From: Ricinus communis
Lineage: Eukaryota > Streptophyta > Magnoliopsida > Malpighiales > Euphorbiaceae
Direction: 5' to 3'
Length of the DNA: 64,000 nt
Assembly (NCBI RefSeq): GCF_019578655.1
Contig: NC_063258.1
Location: 17,178,802-17,242,801, forward strand
Position numbers and translations under genes: made by a program. Shown piece after piece: positions 20,878 through 31,547 of the stretch (the stretch's first letter is position 1; each line of letters starts with the position of its first letter). The notes beneath the pieces were generated by a model. The model was not told the DNA's origin and did no database searches. It saw nothing but the letters and a program-made list of their open reading frames with translations.

Positions 20878-22346
20878 TGATGTGCATAATTTTAGACATG
20901 TTTACTTGCATATTATTAAGCATTTTCTTAGCATTTATTATGTTTTTATACCAAGATCACCCGCGTTTCGTGTCCTTTTGTATTCTAGGAGATTTTATAG
21001 GTCCATCATCAATGTTTGAGCAATTTTATATTAATTTCGGGCGAAAGCGGACCTAATCAGAACCGTTTGACCTTGGGTTGACTTTTGGGAAGTCAATACG
21101 GCCCTTGCTCTGGCCGTACTGACTAGCATGGTTTGTGTTTGAGCCCGTATAAAAGTTTTCAGGCCGTGTAGCTTAAGCACTTTAAAGCAAACATGGTTCC
21201 CGAGAGTAACACGCCCCAAAGCACGGCCCGTGTTGGCTAACAAGGGCCAGAACACGCCCTTCCTACATTCAAGAGCACGACCCGTATTTAAGCACAGTAT
21301 AAAATTGAATGAGCTATTAAAGAGAAAAGGTTCTACGATTTTGACTCTTCATCCTTCTGTGTAATTTCTCTATACGCGTTTCAGACATCCCGAGGTGGCT
21401 TCCAAGAGACTGATTCCACCTTTTGATGTCGGATTCGTGACTCTGGGCATTCAATTAAAGATTGAAAAGGAGTTTTGGAGAAATTCAAGAGGCATTTTGG
21501 AGAACAATTACAGTGTAAATCAAGGCTTTAAGATGTTCATCCAATTCTAGGAAAAGGGTGTGTATGTTTTGATTTCTTTATCCTTTCATTGTAATTGAAT
21601 TTCTATTTGTTTTAGACATGAACATGTGTAGCTAGATTGATTGAACCCCTTAGGGTTCCTTACTCGGTTGGCTTTTACACTGAATTGTTAAGATTGTTTG
21701 AGTTTCTTTTCTTGTATTCTTTTTACAATTAATAATAAAAATCCAGTTTTCTTTACATCGAATGTGTTGATTACTGTCCATAGAATTCTTTTAGTAATTG
21801 AGAAAATTTAATTGAATTTGGGAATTTAATTGCAAGAACATGTTAATTTTTACTGATAGACAAGGTCAATTAATTTGTTAGATTAAGAATTAATAAAGCT
21901 TAATAGAGGTGGATTAAAGCTTGAGGCTAACTTAATAATCGATCGTTAGGAAGAGATTCTAACTTTAGGTTCTTAGGTTTAGGAATTTGGTTTTCTCGAG
22001 AGGGAAATCGAATTTAGTTCAGAATCTGTCCATGGGTTGCATAATCGAACTCAATAATCTGTTATTTTTTGTTTGATTGCCAACTTGTCTAGGTCCTCTT
22101 GGGTTTGCTTTCTTGTCTTGATTATTCCTTTTCTCATGCACTCTCGCATTACATTTAGAATTCAACTTTTAGTCATTAGTAAATTTAAAATCCTCCGTTG
22201 TTAATTTTAGGCTATATAACAAGGAACGAGTAGTAACTCTAGAATTTCACTTTCCCGAGGGATATGATATTTTTAATACTTGCCATTGTGCTAGGCTACA
22301 TCGATAGGTTCACTGCCTTAGTTCTAGTTGCATAAGCTTCGTATCA
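20878..22346 (+). mobile_element. Athila-2 5' LTR
   Basis: A 1469 bp LTR from TGATGTGCATAAT to GCTTCGTATCA, followed by a tRNA-Asp primer site. It holds the conserved CACGGCCCGTGTTGG motifs (21225-21240) and the ACATCGATAGGTTCACTGCCTTAG terminal region. It is the most complete Athila LTR of this family in the window and shows what is missing from the Athila-1 5' LTR. Confidence 0.87.
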
Positions 22347-22352
22347 AGTTTT

Positions 22353-22370
22353 TGGCATCGTTGCTGGGGA
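22353..22370 (+). other. Primer binding site of Athila-2, tRNA-Asp type
   Basis: TGGCATCGTTGCTGGGGA matches the tRNA-Asp complement TGGCGCCGTTGCCGGGGA at 15 of 18 positions; all three changes are transitions. Six bases separate it from the LTR end. Confidence 0.85.
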
Positions 22371-22502
22371 CTTTGTTTGAAAACTAGAGTGAAATTTATT
22401 ATTTGTTACTTTAGCCATTTTTCTTTTCTGTTTTTGTCATTGCTTTTTATTCATTTATTTATTTGTTCGGGTTGTTGTTGCCTTATTCCTTTCAGGTAGT
22501 TT

Positions 22503-24190
22503 ATGACCAGGAGTTCCAATCCTGCACCAATAGACCCTCTACCCAAACCAGGGCGATCCCTCAGGCAGTTGAGGAAGCGTTTAGACGCGGAGGAGGAGGA
22601 GCAGATTGAGATTCCTGTCCATATATCAGTAGACATAGGAGACAACAACAACAACGTTGCTGAAGCAAACAGGACGATATATGAGTTTGCTAGACCTTCC
22701 TTGGAGAGGACCCACATTAGCATATTGCAGCGACCTATTGCAGCGAATAATTTTAAGATTAAGCCAAATGTCATTTAGATAGTGCAACTGAGTGTACAAT
22801 TTGGGGGCTTGCCTAGTGAAGATCCTAATGCCCACATCACAAATTTCTTAGAGATTTGTGATACCTTTAAGATTAATAGAACTACTGATGATGCCATTCG
22901 GCTTAGGCTATTTCAATTTTCCTTGAGGGACAGAGCAGAAAGATGGTTATAGTCCCTACTTGCTAACACCATCACCACCTGAGGTTCTTTGGCTGAGAAA
23001 TTTCTTTATAAATATTTTCCTCATGCTAAGACTGCAAAGATGCGTAATGATATTTTCTCTTTTGTGCAATTTGATGATGAGTGCATGTATGATGCGTGGA
23101 AGAGGTACAAGGACTTGTTGAGATGTTGATCACACCACAATTTACCAGTATGGATGCAGGTGCAAACTTTTTATAGTGGCTTGAACTCAGCCACGAGACA
23201 GATGGTGGATGCAGCTGCAGGTGGGGCCATTAATAATAAGACGCCAGAGCAAGCCCAGAACTTAATTGAGGAGATGACCATGAACACATATTAGTGGCAG
23301 TCTTCTAGGAGTAGGCTAGGACGACACGAAATGGTGAACCAGGTAAATTCTACATCAGCCTTGGCAGCTCAGGTGGAGCTTTTGGCTAAGAAGATGGACC
23401 AGCTCTAGATGCAAGTCCAAGCAGTGCAGCTTGGCTGCGAGTTTTATGGTGGCCGGCACTACAGTGCAAACTATAATGCGGGAGGTATGTTTGCTTCTCC
23501 TTCATCTTCTTCTGCTGACCATGAACAAGTTGATTTGATAGGAAATGTGCCCAGGTAGCATAACAACCCTTATAGCAACACATACAACCTAGGGTGGAGA
23601 AACCATAATAACTTCGAGTAGCGGAACAACAATACCCAGGGTCCACCAAGATTTCAGAGCACCAGCAGCAACCCCAACAGTAGACTGTTCTCCCTCAACT
23701 CCTTTAAAACCAGGAGAATAAGCCCAATTTAGAGGAGTTGATGATGAAGTTCATGTCCACTTCAGAGAACAGATTTCAGCAGACAGACACAACTCTTAAA
23801 AATCAGTAGGCCTCCATACAAAATTTGGAGAATCATATAGGCCAAATTTCTAAGATGCTGGCTGAGAGACAACCAAAGACGCTTGCTAGTACCATAGAGT
23901 CAAACATGAGGGAGCATGTCAAGGATATCACCTTGAGATCAAGTAAGCAGTTATCTAGTTCTTTACCTATGGCTGATAATGATGTTATTGTGTAGGATGA
24001 GCTAGTCAGGAAGGAGCCAAAGCTTGAGGTGATAAAGCCTGTGCAAACTAAGGACAAGAAGAAGAGTCCTGTGAGAGAATACCAACCTCCAATTTCCATA
24101 TCCTGCCAAGTTGAAGCAGGAGAAGGTTGATCAGCAGTTTGGTAAGTTCTTGGATTTATTTAAGCAACTGAGGATTAACCTACCTTTTTT
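22503..24190 (+). pseudogene. gag: Athila-2 gag
   Basis: ATG at 22503 opens MTRSSNPAPIDPLPKPGRS and stays open for 91 codons to a TAG at a Gln position (NVI.IVQLS). The core is clear: [33 protein letters not shown] (about 23150-23200), AAAGGAINNKTPEQAQ, VNQVNSTSALAAQVELLAKK and NPYSNTYNLGWRNHNNFE (about 23566-23620). Stops and one-base indels are spread throughout, several TAG for Gln. Gag would assemble the cytoplasmic particle that packages element RNA. Confidence 0.85.
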
Positions 24191-24959
24191 TTTAGGCTAT
24201 ATCACAGATTCCCAAGTATACGAGGTTCTTGAAGGAGATTCTAAGCAACAATAGAAAGCTGGAGGACTTGGGACTTGTGACATTAAATGAGGAGTGCTCA
24301 GCCATTCTTCAAAACAAGCTGCTAGTGAAAAGGCGTGATTTAAGGAGTCTCACTATACCATATATTATTGGTGATTTGCCTATTAGTGATGCTTTAGCTA
24401 ATTTTGGTGCTAGCATCAATCTAATGCCTAGTAGTTTGTTTGCGAAATTAAGTTTGAGTGAAACTAAACCTACTAGAATGAGCATATAGTTAGCAGATAA
24501 AATTATGAAATATCCCAGCGAACTTGAAATAGTTGAGGATGAACTTGTTAAGATAGACAAGTTTATATTTCTTGTTGACTTTGTTGTTATGGATATGGAG
24601 GGTGAGAGTAGATTGCTTTTAACTCTAAGTAGACCTTTCCTTGCAACATCTAGGGTTGTTATAGATGTGTGTGATGGGAAGTTACAGCTTAGAGTAGGTG
24701 ATGAGACTATTACCTTTGACCTTAGCACTTTTATGAGACATTCATTTGACCATGATGTTACTGTGTATTCTATGGATGTTTTGGATGATATTCTGGAGTC
24801 TCAATTATAGGAGATATTTGTTAATGATCCTTTGCAGGTAGCATTACAGGCTGATGATAAGGAGGAGTTGTCCAACGAGGATATGTTGGAGCAACTTGCT
24901 TGTTTGCTAGGTAGTGAGGCCAGCAGGTCTACTGACCATTTTGTTGATATTGACAAGTC
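24191..24959 (+). pseudogene. Athila-2 protease region
   Basis: Contains LNEECSAILQNKLLVKRRD (24283-24340), then ANFGASINLMPSSLF near 24396-24440, where the catalytic Asp of the DLGA box is Asn. KIDKFIFLVDFVVMDMEG and the RPFLATSRVV segment follow, then a linker ending near DHFVDIDKSG (24935). The Asp to Asn change alone would abolish an aspartic protease. Stops at about 24487 and 24810 also break it. Confidence 0.82.
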
Positions 24960-25934
24960 AGGGTGCAAAAATTGAGACCTTCACTGGAGGAGCCACCAGC
25001 TCTGGAGTTGAAGGAGTTGCCTAAGCACTTGACTTATGCCTATCTAGATGAGGCAGAGAAGTTGTGAATGATCATTGCAACTGATTTGACTCCTGAGGGG
25101 AGGGAGATGACATTAGCTTGCCTCAGGAAGTATCCCGAGGCCTTTGCATATAAGATTGCAGACATTCCTTAAATCAACCCAAGCTATTGTTCGCATAAGA
25201 TCCTGATAAAGGATAATTATAGGCCAGTGGTATAGACATATCGACGTTTGAACCCGAATATGAAAGAAGTAGTAAAAAAGGAGGTAATTAAACTTTTGGA
25301 TGCAGGTTTGATTTACCCTATTTCTGACAGCTCTTGGGTTCGTCCTTTGTAGGTTGTTCCCAAGAATGGAGGCATGATGGTGGTCAAGAATGAGAAGGAT
25401 GAGCTGATACCGAGTAGGACGGTAATTGGTTTTCGAGTTTGCATTGATTACAGGAGGCTTAATGATACAACCCGGAAGGACCATTTTTCGCTTCCTTTTA
25501 TTGACCAGATGTTAGAGTGTTTATCATGTCATATGTTTTATTGCTTTCTTGATAGTTTTTCAAGTTATTTTTAGATTCTCATTGCACTGAGGACTAAGAG
25601 AAAACCACTTTCACTTGCCCCTATGGTACGTTCGCATACAGGAGGATACCATTCGGTTTGTGCAATGCACCTGCTACTTTCCAAAGGTGCATGGTGGCGA
25701 TCTTCCATGATATGATTGAAGAGTCTATGGAGGTGTTCATGGATGACTTCTCGGTATTTGTTAACTCTTTTTCCCACTGTTTGCTTAACTTAAAGCATAT
25801 GCTTGCATGCTGTGTACAAGCTAATCTTGTGCTAAATTAGAAAAAGTGTCATTTTATGGTGAGAGAAGGTATTGTGGTAGGGCATAAAATTTCACATGCA
25901 GGAATGGAGGTAGATAGAGCTAAGGTAGAGACCT
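24960..25934 (+). pseudogene. Athila-2 reverse transcriptase, 3'-truncated
   Basis: Fingers and palm of the Athila RT: VVKNEKDELIPSRTVIGFR then VCIDYRRLNDTTRKDHFSLP (25434-25493), MCNAPATFQRCMVAIFHDMI, and FMDDFSVF (about 25736-25760). Many stops and frameshifts. The match ends at GCTAAGGTAGAGACC (25918-25932), exactly where Athila-1 continues into the RT-RNase H connection. The rest of Athila-2 (RNase H, integrase, 3' LTR) is absent from the window. Confidence 0.85.
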
Positions 25935-25982
25935 AAGGGAGTGTGAGGAATAACAAATTTCCTTATTTTGCAGATTTACATA

Positions 25983-27136
25983 ATGTCTCAAAGTATAGAT
26001 AAAAGGATTATGGAGGAGGAGCCAAAGGATGTGGACCTAAAATTGTACATAAAGGTTATACAAGGGACCTTGGAATGGCTCAATCTAAGGTTCGAGAGCA
26101 TGGATGAGAGGTTGGAGAGAGTGAAGTGAAGTTCTCAAAGGGGGCAGTCTAGGCGTCTCAACCAACATAATGGGAGGCTAAGGTACACGCATGACATGGA
26201 CCATGAAGAATATAATGATGATGACTTTGAAGAGGTGGAACGTGGGTCTAATGCAAACCGGGGCAGATTTGACAATGATGAAAGAGGAGCAAGGAGAGTA
26301 TATGGGAACTTGGGAAACATTAATATGAGAATCCCAACTTTTCAAGGAAAGAGTGATCCCGAGGCTTACCATGAGTGGGAGAAGAAAGTGGAGCTTGTGT
26401 TCGATTGCCACAACTACTCGGAAGAGAAAAAGGTAAAACTTGCTGCTGTTGAATTTACTGATTATGCTATTATTTGGTTGGTTCAACTTGTGATAAGTAG
26501 GAGGAGGAATTGAGAGCGTCCTATTTCCACATATGGGAGAAGATGAAAGCTGTAATGAGAAAACATTTTATTCCTCAACATTATCATACAAAGTTGCATA
26601 ATAGATTGCAAAGCCTAGTGCAAGGATCTAAGAGTGTTGAAGAATATTATAAAGAGATGGAGATTGCAATGATTCTGGCTAATGTGGAAGAAGATCGCGA
26701 AGCAATAATGGTAAGGCTCTTGCATGGATTGAACTAAGACATAGCTAATATGGTTGAGCTTCAACACTATATGGAGATGGAGGATATGTTGCACATGGCC
26801 ATGAAGATTGAGAGAAAATTGAAGAGCAAGAGTGCCAAAATCAATTTAGCCTCAATTTTCTCATGGAAGTCGAATTGGAAGAAGGATGACAAGGCAGTTT
26901 CTAAGTCTAAATTTGAGTCTTTCAAGGATCTTAAAGTGGAGGGTGGCAACAAATTCCAAGGCAAATCCACTCCTCAGACATCCAAAACTAGAGATATTAA
27001 ATGTTTTAGATGTTTAGGAATGGGCCATATAGCTTCTCAATGTCCAAACAAAAGAGCCATGGTTATGAGATTCAATAAGGAAGTGGAGTCCGAAAGTGAA
27101 GAAGAAGAAGAGATGCTGCCCCTAGAAGATGGTAGT
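25983..27136 (+). pseudogene. gag: Chromovirus gag with zinc knuckle
   Basis: ATG at 25983 (MSQSIDKRIMEEE). The gag core reads MRIPTFQGKSDPEAYHEWEK (26325-26385) and VELVFDCHNYSEEKKVKLA, and further on YHTKLHNRLQSLVQGSKSVEE and MVELQHYMEMEDMLHMA. Near the end a nucleic-acid-binding CCHC knuckle is intact: CFRCLGMGHIASQC (27002-27043). This type of gag and its neighbours fit a chromovirus close to the CRM clade. Stops at about 26128, 26511 and 26736 kill it. No LTR or primer site precedes it: it abuts the broken Athila-2 RT at about 25935. It is split from its protease by element Y at 27137. Confidence 0.82.
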
Positions 27137-27942
27137 TGTAACACCCGGAATTTTTTTTAATATATATTTAATAGTGAGTTTTTATTTAAGTTAATTTGAG
27201 ATGAGATTTGTTTAAATCAGTGAGTGTCAGGCTTACTACGGGTTTCGGTGGCCTTAAGCTTACCCATTCCCTAAATATCGGTTGATGCGATCAGATGGAT
27301 GTTATATCGAGGATGATGTGATGTAGATGTTAAGGATTTTTCTGTACGTGCAAGGGGCACGTCATCAGGAAGGAAATTTGGTGAGTGAATTTTTGGCAGG
27401 ATCAGAATTGGCCCTTCTTGTGTGGAAACCCTTGGTTTTGTCGGCAGGTTGGTGAGGTGGCATGTAAGTTGGACTTGCCGCCAAGTATTAGTAATGTTCT
27501 CTGAGGTTAAATCCAGTTGTTTGTAAGTTTGAAATTTTGAGGGAAGTGTATTTTCGATCTTTGCTCGTGTTGGATCCTCAGTGTGCGGAAGCAAGTGAAG
27601 ATTTGGTTTCGGGGTTTTGTCGATGAGTCTTGTGGTTTAGTTTAGTTTCTGCCGAGGAAAAGTTTCCAAGAAGCCGAGTTGGAGATGAGAGGTTCCTAAT
27701 TAGTTTCAGTCTTAGAGTGTAGCCCTTTTCTTTTAAAATTCGAGGTCGAATTTTTTTTAAGGGGGGGAGAATGTAACACCCGGAATTTTTTTTAATATAT
27801 ATTTAATAGTGAGTTTTTATTTAAGTTAATTTGAGATGAGATTTGTTTAAATCAGTGAGTGTCAGGCTTACTACGGGTTTCGGTGGCCTTAAGCTTACCC
27901 ATTCCTAGTCTTGGGTCCACGGGCCCACCAGGTGGGGTCGTG
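27137..27942 (+). mobile_element. Element Y: deleted LTR element inserted between chromovirus gag and protease
   Basis: Two direct copies of an LTR start TGTAACACCCGGAATTTTTT lie at 27137 and 27772. The left copy breaks off after about 134 bases (CCCATTCC, 27270). The right copy continues through GTCCACGGGCCCACC to GGTGGGGTCG (27940). Between them is roughly 500 bases of internal sequence ending in a polypurine tract AAGGGGGGGAGAA (27759-27771). Joining the flanks restores a chromovirus frame (DGS...DEVTK). The expected ACA end and target duplication are missing at the right, probably by a deletion between GTG repeats. The ends match the X LTR ends, so Y is a short relative or derivative of X. 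Confidence 0.75.
27759..27771 (+). other. Polypurine tract of element Y
   Basis: AAGGGGGGGAGAA immediately before TGTAACACCC of the right LTR; fixes the right LTR start and the plus orientation of Y. Confidence 0.8.
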
Positions 27943-28168
27943 TGATGAAGTGACCAAGAGTATGACGAACATGGTGATATATTAATGGCAAGGCGAGCAT
28001 TGAGTTTGCAGGTAAAAGAGGAAGAGGTACAAAGAGACAATATCTTTCATACTAGATGTTGAGTCAAAGATAAGGTGTGTAGCATGATAATTAATTGGGG
28101 TAGTTGTACCAATGTGGCTAGTACTAAACTTATTGAAAAATTATATTTGCCAACTTTTAAACACCCTA
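27943..28168 (+). pseudogene. Chromovirus protease, first part
   Basis: Continues the gag-protease frame after element Y: RRALS-type and KEEEVQRDNIFHTRC segments, then MIINWGSCTNVASTKLIEKL (28083-28142). The family has DGGSCTNVAS or DSGSCTNVAS here, so the catalytic Asp is Asn. The frame is cut at 28168 by a Cassandra-type LTR and resumes at 28625. Confidence 0.75.
28164..28168 (+). repeat. Target site duplication CCCTA, left
   Basis: Identical to 28625-28629 on the other side of the Cassandra-type LTR. Confidence 0.8.
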
Positions 28169-28624
28169 AGTTATAGCCTCGCCTAGAGAAGCGGTTTGAT
28201 GAGGGCGGGAAGTGGACACCAGGGCAAGGATAGGATGCCTGGACAAGGAGCGGCTTCATGCAGGCTTCTAGGATGGCAACACTCTAAGGTACGGGGTACA
28301 TGAATGAATCTTATCGCACGTTGAAATGAGGTGGGGATGGTTGACAACATATATGTAAAGAGTTGGAACTAATCACATAAGGCACTTTTTGGTTGTTTAG
28401 CTATGGAGTTATAGGAACTCCAAAGCTAAACGTGCTTGGTTTGGGAAATTTTTAGGATGGGTGACCTCTTGAGAAGTTCTCGAATCCGTCAAAGAGAGGA
28501 TTTGAAATATTCAGGATGGGTAACCTCTTGGAAAGTTCTTGAATCTGCCAAACGGATAAAATCGTGAGGCTAGTGGGGGTCAAAGCAGACAATATCTCAT
28601 GTGATTTAGTTGTGATCCGTTACA
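28169..28624 (+). mobile_element. Cassandra-type solo LTR with 5S rRNA domain
   Basis: A 456 bp insert in chromovirus protease. Its right end is TTGTGATCCGTTACA, and the block AGACAATATCTCATGTGATTTAG is typical of Cassandra terminal-repeat elements read in reverse. The left end reads AGTTATAGCCTCGCC; the expected T of the terminal TG is A. It is flanked by perfect CCCTA duplications (28164-28168 and 28625-28629). Cassandra elements are non-autonomous terminal-repeat elements whose LTRs contain a 5S rRNA-derived Pol III promoter; that domain is recognisable on the plus strand at 28380-28491. No internal domain or second LTR is present, so this is a solo LTR. Strand is given by the 5S sense. 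Confidence 0.85.
28380..28491 (+). pseudogene. 5S rRNA-derived domain within the Cassandra LTR
   Basis: GAACTCC (28415) followed by AGCTAAACGTGCTTGG (28424-28439) matches the 5S box A region AGTTAAGCGTGCTTGG, and GGATGGGTGACCTCTTGAG (28455-28473) matches box C. The spacing between the boxes equals that of plant 5S. The 5' third is degenerate. A second box C copy lies 59 bases downstream (28514-28532), after a local duplication. It would not fold as a normal 5S, but the internal Pol III promoter elements are recognisable. Confidence 0.85.
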
Positions 28625-28629
28625 CCCTA
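28625..28629 (+). repeat. Target site duplication CCCTA, right
   Basis: Follows the terminal TTACA of the Cassandra-type LTR. Confidence 0.8.
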
Positions 28630-29134
28630 GGCATATAAGCTTCAATAGTTGAATGATTGTGGGGAGATTAGAGTTGTTAAGCAAGTATTAGTGTCTTTCT
28701 CTATTAGTAGGTATAAAGATGAGGTGTTGTGTGATGTGGTGCCTATGCATGCTAGACATATTCTTTTAGGCCGCCCATGGCAATTTGATAGAAGAGTCAA
28801 TCATGATGGTTTTACTAACAAATACTCTTTTGTAATGAATGCCAAATCTATTACACTTGTTCCATTGACACCTAAAGAGGTGTATGAAGACCAAATGCGC
28901 ATGAAAAAGGAGAGCAATACAAAACACATGAGTGATGATGTGCAAGAAAAGAAAGAAAACATGAGCATGAGTGGACAAAAAGAAAAAAATAAAGAAAGTA
29001 CGCACATAAGAGAAAAAGAAAAAGGCGAGGGTGTGAAAAGTGAGAAAAAGGAAAGGAAAGAGAGTTTCTATGCAAGAGAGAGTGAGGTGAAAAGAGCCTT
29101 CTTGGCCAATCAGACCATGTTTGTACTTATGTAA
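28630..29134 (+). pseudogene. Chromovirus protease, second part, and linker
   Basis: The frame 28649-29134 begins NDCGEIRVVKQVLVSFSI, then DEVLCDVVPMHARHILLGRP (28721-28780) and FDRRVNHDGFTNKYSF, the C-terminal half of the protease with the LLGRPW flap-side motif. A highly charged, low-complexity linker of Lys and Glu (about 28900-29080) follows before RT. The preceding residues needed to complete the domain lie on the left of the Cassandra insert. The 161-codon frame is open only because this part has escaped stops; it has no own start context. Confidence 0.8.
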
Positions 29135-29495
29135 AAAGAGTTCTACTCTAATGCTAATGAGCTTAACTCTTCTTTGCCTAGTGCTTTTGTTTATTTGTTG
29201 CAAAATATTTATTTTTCGAAAAGACCCCACATGGATTGCCACCAATTAAGGAACAGAGCATCAAATTGATTTCATTCCTGGATCATCTATCCTAATCGGC
29301 CTGCCTATAGGACCAACCTCGAGGAGACTAGGGAGCTCCAAAGCCAAGTTGAAGAATCGATGACTAAAGGATTGACCAAGGAAGTATGAGCCCGTGTGCA
29401 ATTCTAGTTTTACTTGTGCCTAAAAAGGATAAAACATGGAGGATGTGCATTGATTATCATGCCGTCAACAAAATCACTGTAAAGTATAATGGTTT
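29135..29495 (+). pseudogene. Chromovirus reverse transcriptase, N-terminal fragment
   Basis: Translated segments PNRPAYRTNLEETRELQSQV and SMTKGLTKE (about 29293-29385), then a [18 protein letters not shown] box in shifted frame (about 29410-29465) and the NKITVKYN segment (29468-29495). These are the first RT motifs of a Ty3/gypsy pol. The homology stops at 29495, where R begins. The next pol residues are found only after 41733, with about 45 codons missing. Confidence 0.78.
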
Positions 29496-31547
29496 GGTCT
29501 TATTTAGCGAGCATAAACAAGAGTGTTGAGTTAAAGCACGTTGAAGGGACAATCATAAGCACCGACCCAATGCTTAGACAAATGCGATGAGAGAAATTTA
29601 GTTGATCGAATATTGATATCAATTTTTAAATGACCATGGACGAATCTTTTGGAAGAAAGAGGAATGCCGAGAATCGAGGCATTGCCCAAATATTCTGATT
29701 CAGGATTTACACTGTTGGAATCTTCATCATTCCTTGTTCCTTTAGGCATGAGTACTCTTAATGACACAAGGATTGGAATAAGGAATCATGGGAATACAAT
29801 TGAAAAGCTCGACTAGTGGCATTAGGGATTAGGACGAGATGTAAATCCATGTGACTAAGAAAGAAATCATGTTTTTTTCAATAAATCCAAGGGTAATACA
29901 AGCAGGAATGCAAGTGTTTTGGTGTTTTGGACATATATAATAAAGTATTTTAAGTCGGAGCATTTTAGGTTGCCGAACACAAATTTCTCCTTTTTTTCAT
30001 TAAATTGCCTTATAAAATTTGGGACTACGAGACTTGTTGACCTATCAACTCCTTTTTGGTTCTTGGTTTGAATTTAGTTTATTCATCTTTATTTATTTAT
30101 TTACTCATACTTAACTTCTACTTTCTTCGTCTTATGGAATGAGGGCATTCATACTATAAAAACCACATGCAACCGAATATTTGAGGTGAGTGAGCATATT
30201 ATTTCAGTTTTCTACATTACAGAGAATTAAATTACGAGTTCTTTCAAGAACTTTGTGAACTTATGAAAACCTGCACTAGCGAACCTAGACTTATTGCTCA
30301 CGTCCTTTCGTTCTTTTATTCTATTTGTCTACCCTTGTGTTTAAATCAATTCAATCCTTACGCTTAGCCATGGAAGAGAATAAAAAACTTATGATCTTAT
30401 TTCTTATCAAATTTGAAATACTACCTTTGTTCCTTGTTCCTCTAGTTATATGGACTCCTGATGACATGAGGATTGACATAAGGAATTATGAAAACACAAT
30501 TGACAAGTTTGACCGATGCCATTGGGGCTTAGCTTGATGATCAAGCAAGACGAGACATAAATCCAAGCGCGTTAATGAGAAATCATGTGGGTTTCGATTA
30601 ATCCAAGTGTAATACTAGTCGGAATGCGAGATTTTTAATATTTACGACGTAGATAAAAATGTAATTTGTGTTGGTGTGTTATTAGGTAGGCCCTCGCAGA
30701 TTTTTCCTTGCTTTTGTTAAGCTGGATCATAAAATTTAGGACAACAAGAGATGTTGACCAGTCAACTCCTCTCCAGTTCTTGATTTGACTTTAGTTTATT
30801 CATCTTTCTGTATTTATTTATTCATATGTAGCTTTTAGTTTCTTCTTCATATAGAATTAGGGCTTTCGCACTATAAAAACTACATGCAACCGAATACTTG
30901 AGGCTAGTGAGCGTATTTAATATTTTAGTTTTCTACTTTGCGAGAAATCAAGTTATCAGATCTTGCAAGAAATTCACAAAATTATGAAGACCTGCACTAG
31001 TGAAGTTAGTCTGATCACTCACATCCTTCCTTTCTTCTATGTTCTCTGTCTACCATTATGTTTAAATCAATTTGATTTGATCCTTAGGCTTAGCCGTATG
31101 GAAGAGAATAAAGAATTTGCGATTTCTTTCCATATCGAATTCGAAAGCCTACCTATGCTCTCATTTTGTTTGTTTCTTTTGTATCTCTCTTTCTAATTTT
31201 TATCTAATATGATGGTTTGATTTTACTTGGCGAGCATAAATAGGAGTGTTGAGTTAAAACACATAGAAGCGACAATCATAGGCACCGATCTAATGCATGC
31301 ACAAATACAAAAAAAAAGAATATTAGTTGATCAAATATTCATATAATTCTCCAAATGATCATAGCGAATCTTTTAGAGGAAAGAAGGAAGGGCAAAAATC
31401 GAGGCATGCCTAGATATTCTTATTCATGAGATGCACCATTGGGATCTCCATCATTCCTTGCTCCTCTAAGGACAAGGACTCCTGATTACACAAGGAGTGG
31501 CGAGCGTAATTGACAAGCCTGACTGGTGGCATTACGGATTATGTAGA
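29496..31547 (+). repeat. R repeat, two head-to-tail copies
   Basis: Copy 1 runs from TGGTTTGGTCTTATTTAGCGAGCATAAAC (29498) through the TATA block (30150-30165) to the CATGGAAGAGAATAAA block (30369). It then jumps at CTACCTTTGTTCC into a second copy, which runs through a second TATA (30867), CCATATGGAAGAG-type block (31090) and a third GGCGAGCATAAA start (31226). The TTCCTTGTTCC landmark at 30430 recurs at 31454, giving a period of about 1.02 kb. No coding potential. Confidence 0.8.
30150..30165 (+). promoter_or_regulatory. TATA-like element of an R unit
   Basis: CATACTATAAAAACCACATGCAACC is the most conserved point of R, present near 30867, 33667, 36033, 37715 and 59478 on the plus strand and at reverse positions such as 300, 34490 and 62435. 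It is followed by CCGAATA-T-GAGG and, about 190 bases on, by an AATAAAG polyadenylation-like signal. This U3-R-like layout suggests R derives from an LTR. Untested. Confidence 0.4.

Noticed and set aside
28380..28491. Functional 5S rRNA gene
   Set aside because: Box spacing fits, but the 5' third is degenerate, box C is duplicated and LTR ends with target duplications surround it; it is a Cassandra LTR domain.
28766..29245. 159-codon minus-strand ORF rich in Phe and Leu
   Set aside because: Antisense shadow of the Lys/Glu-rich chromovirus protease linker.
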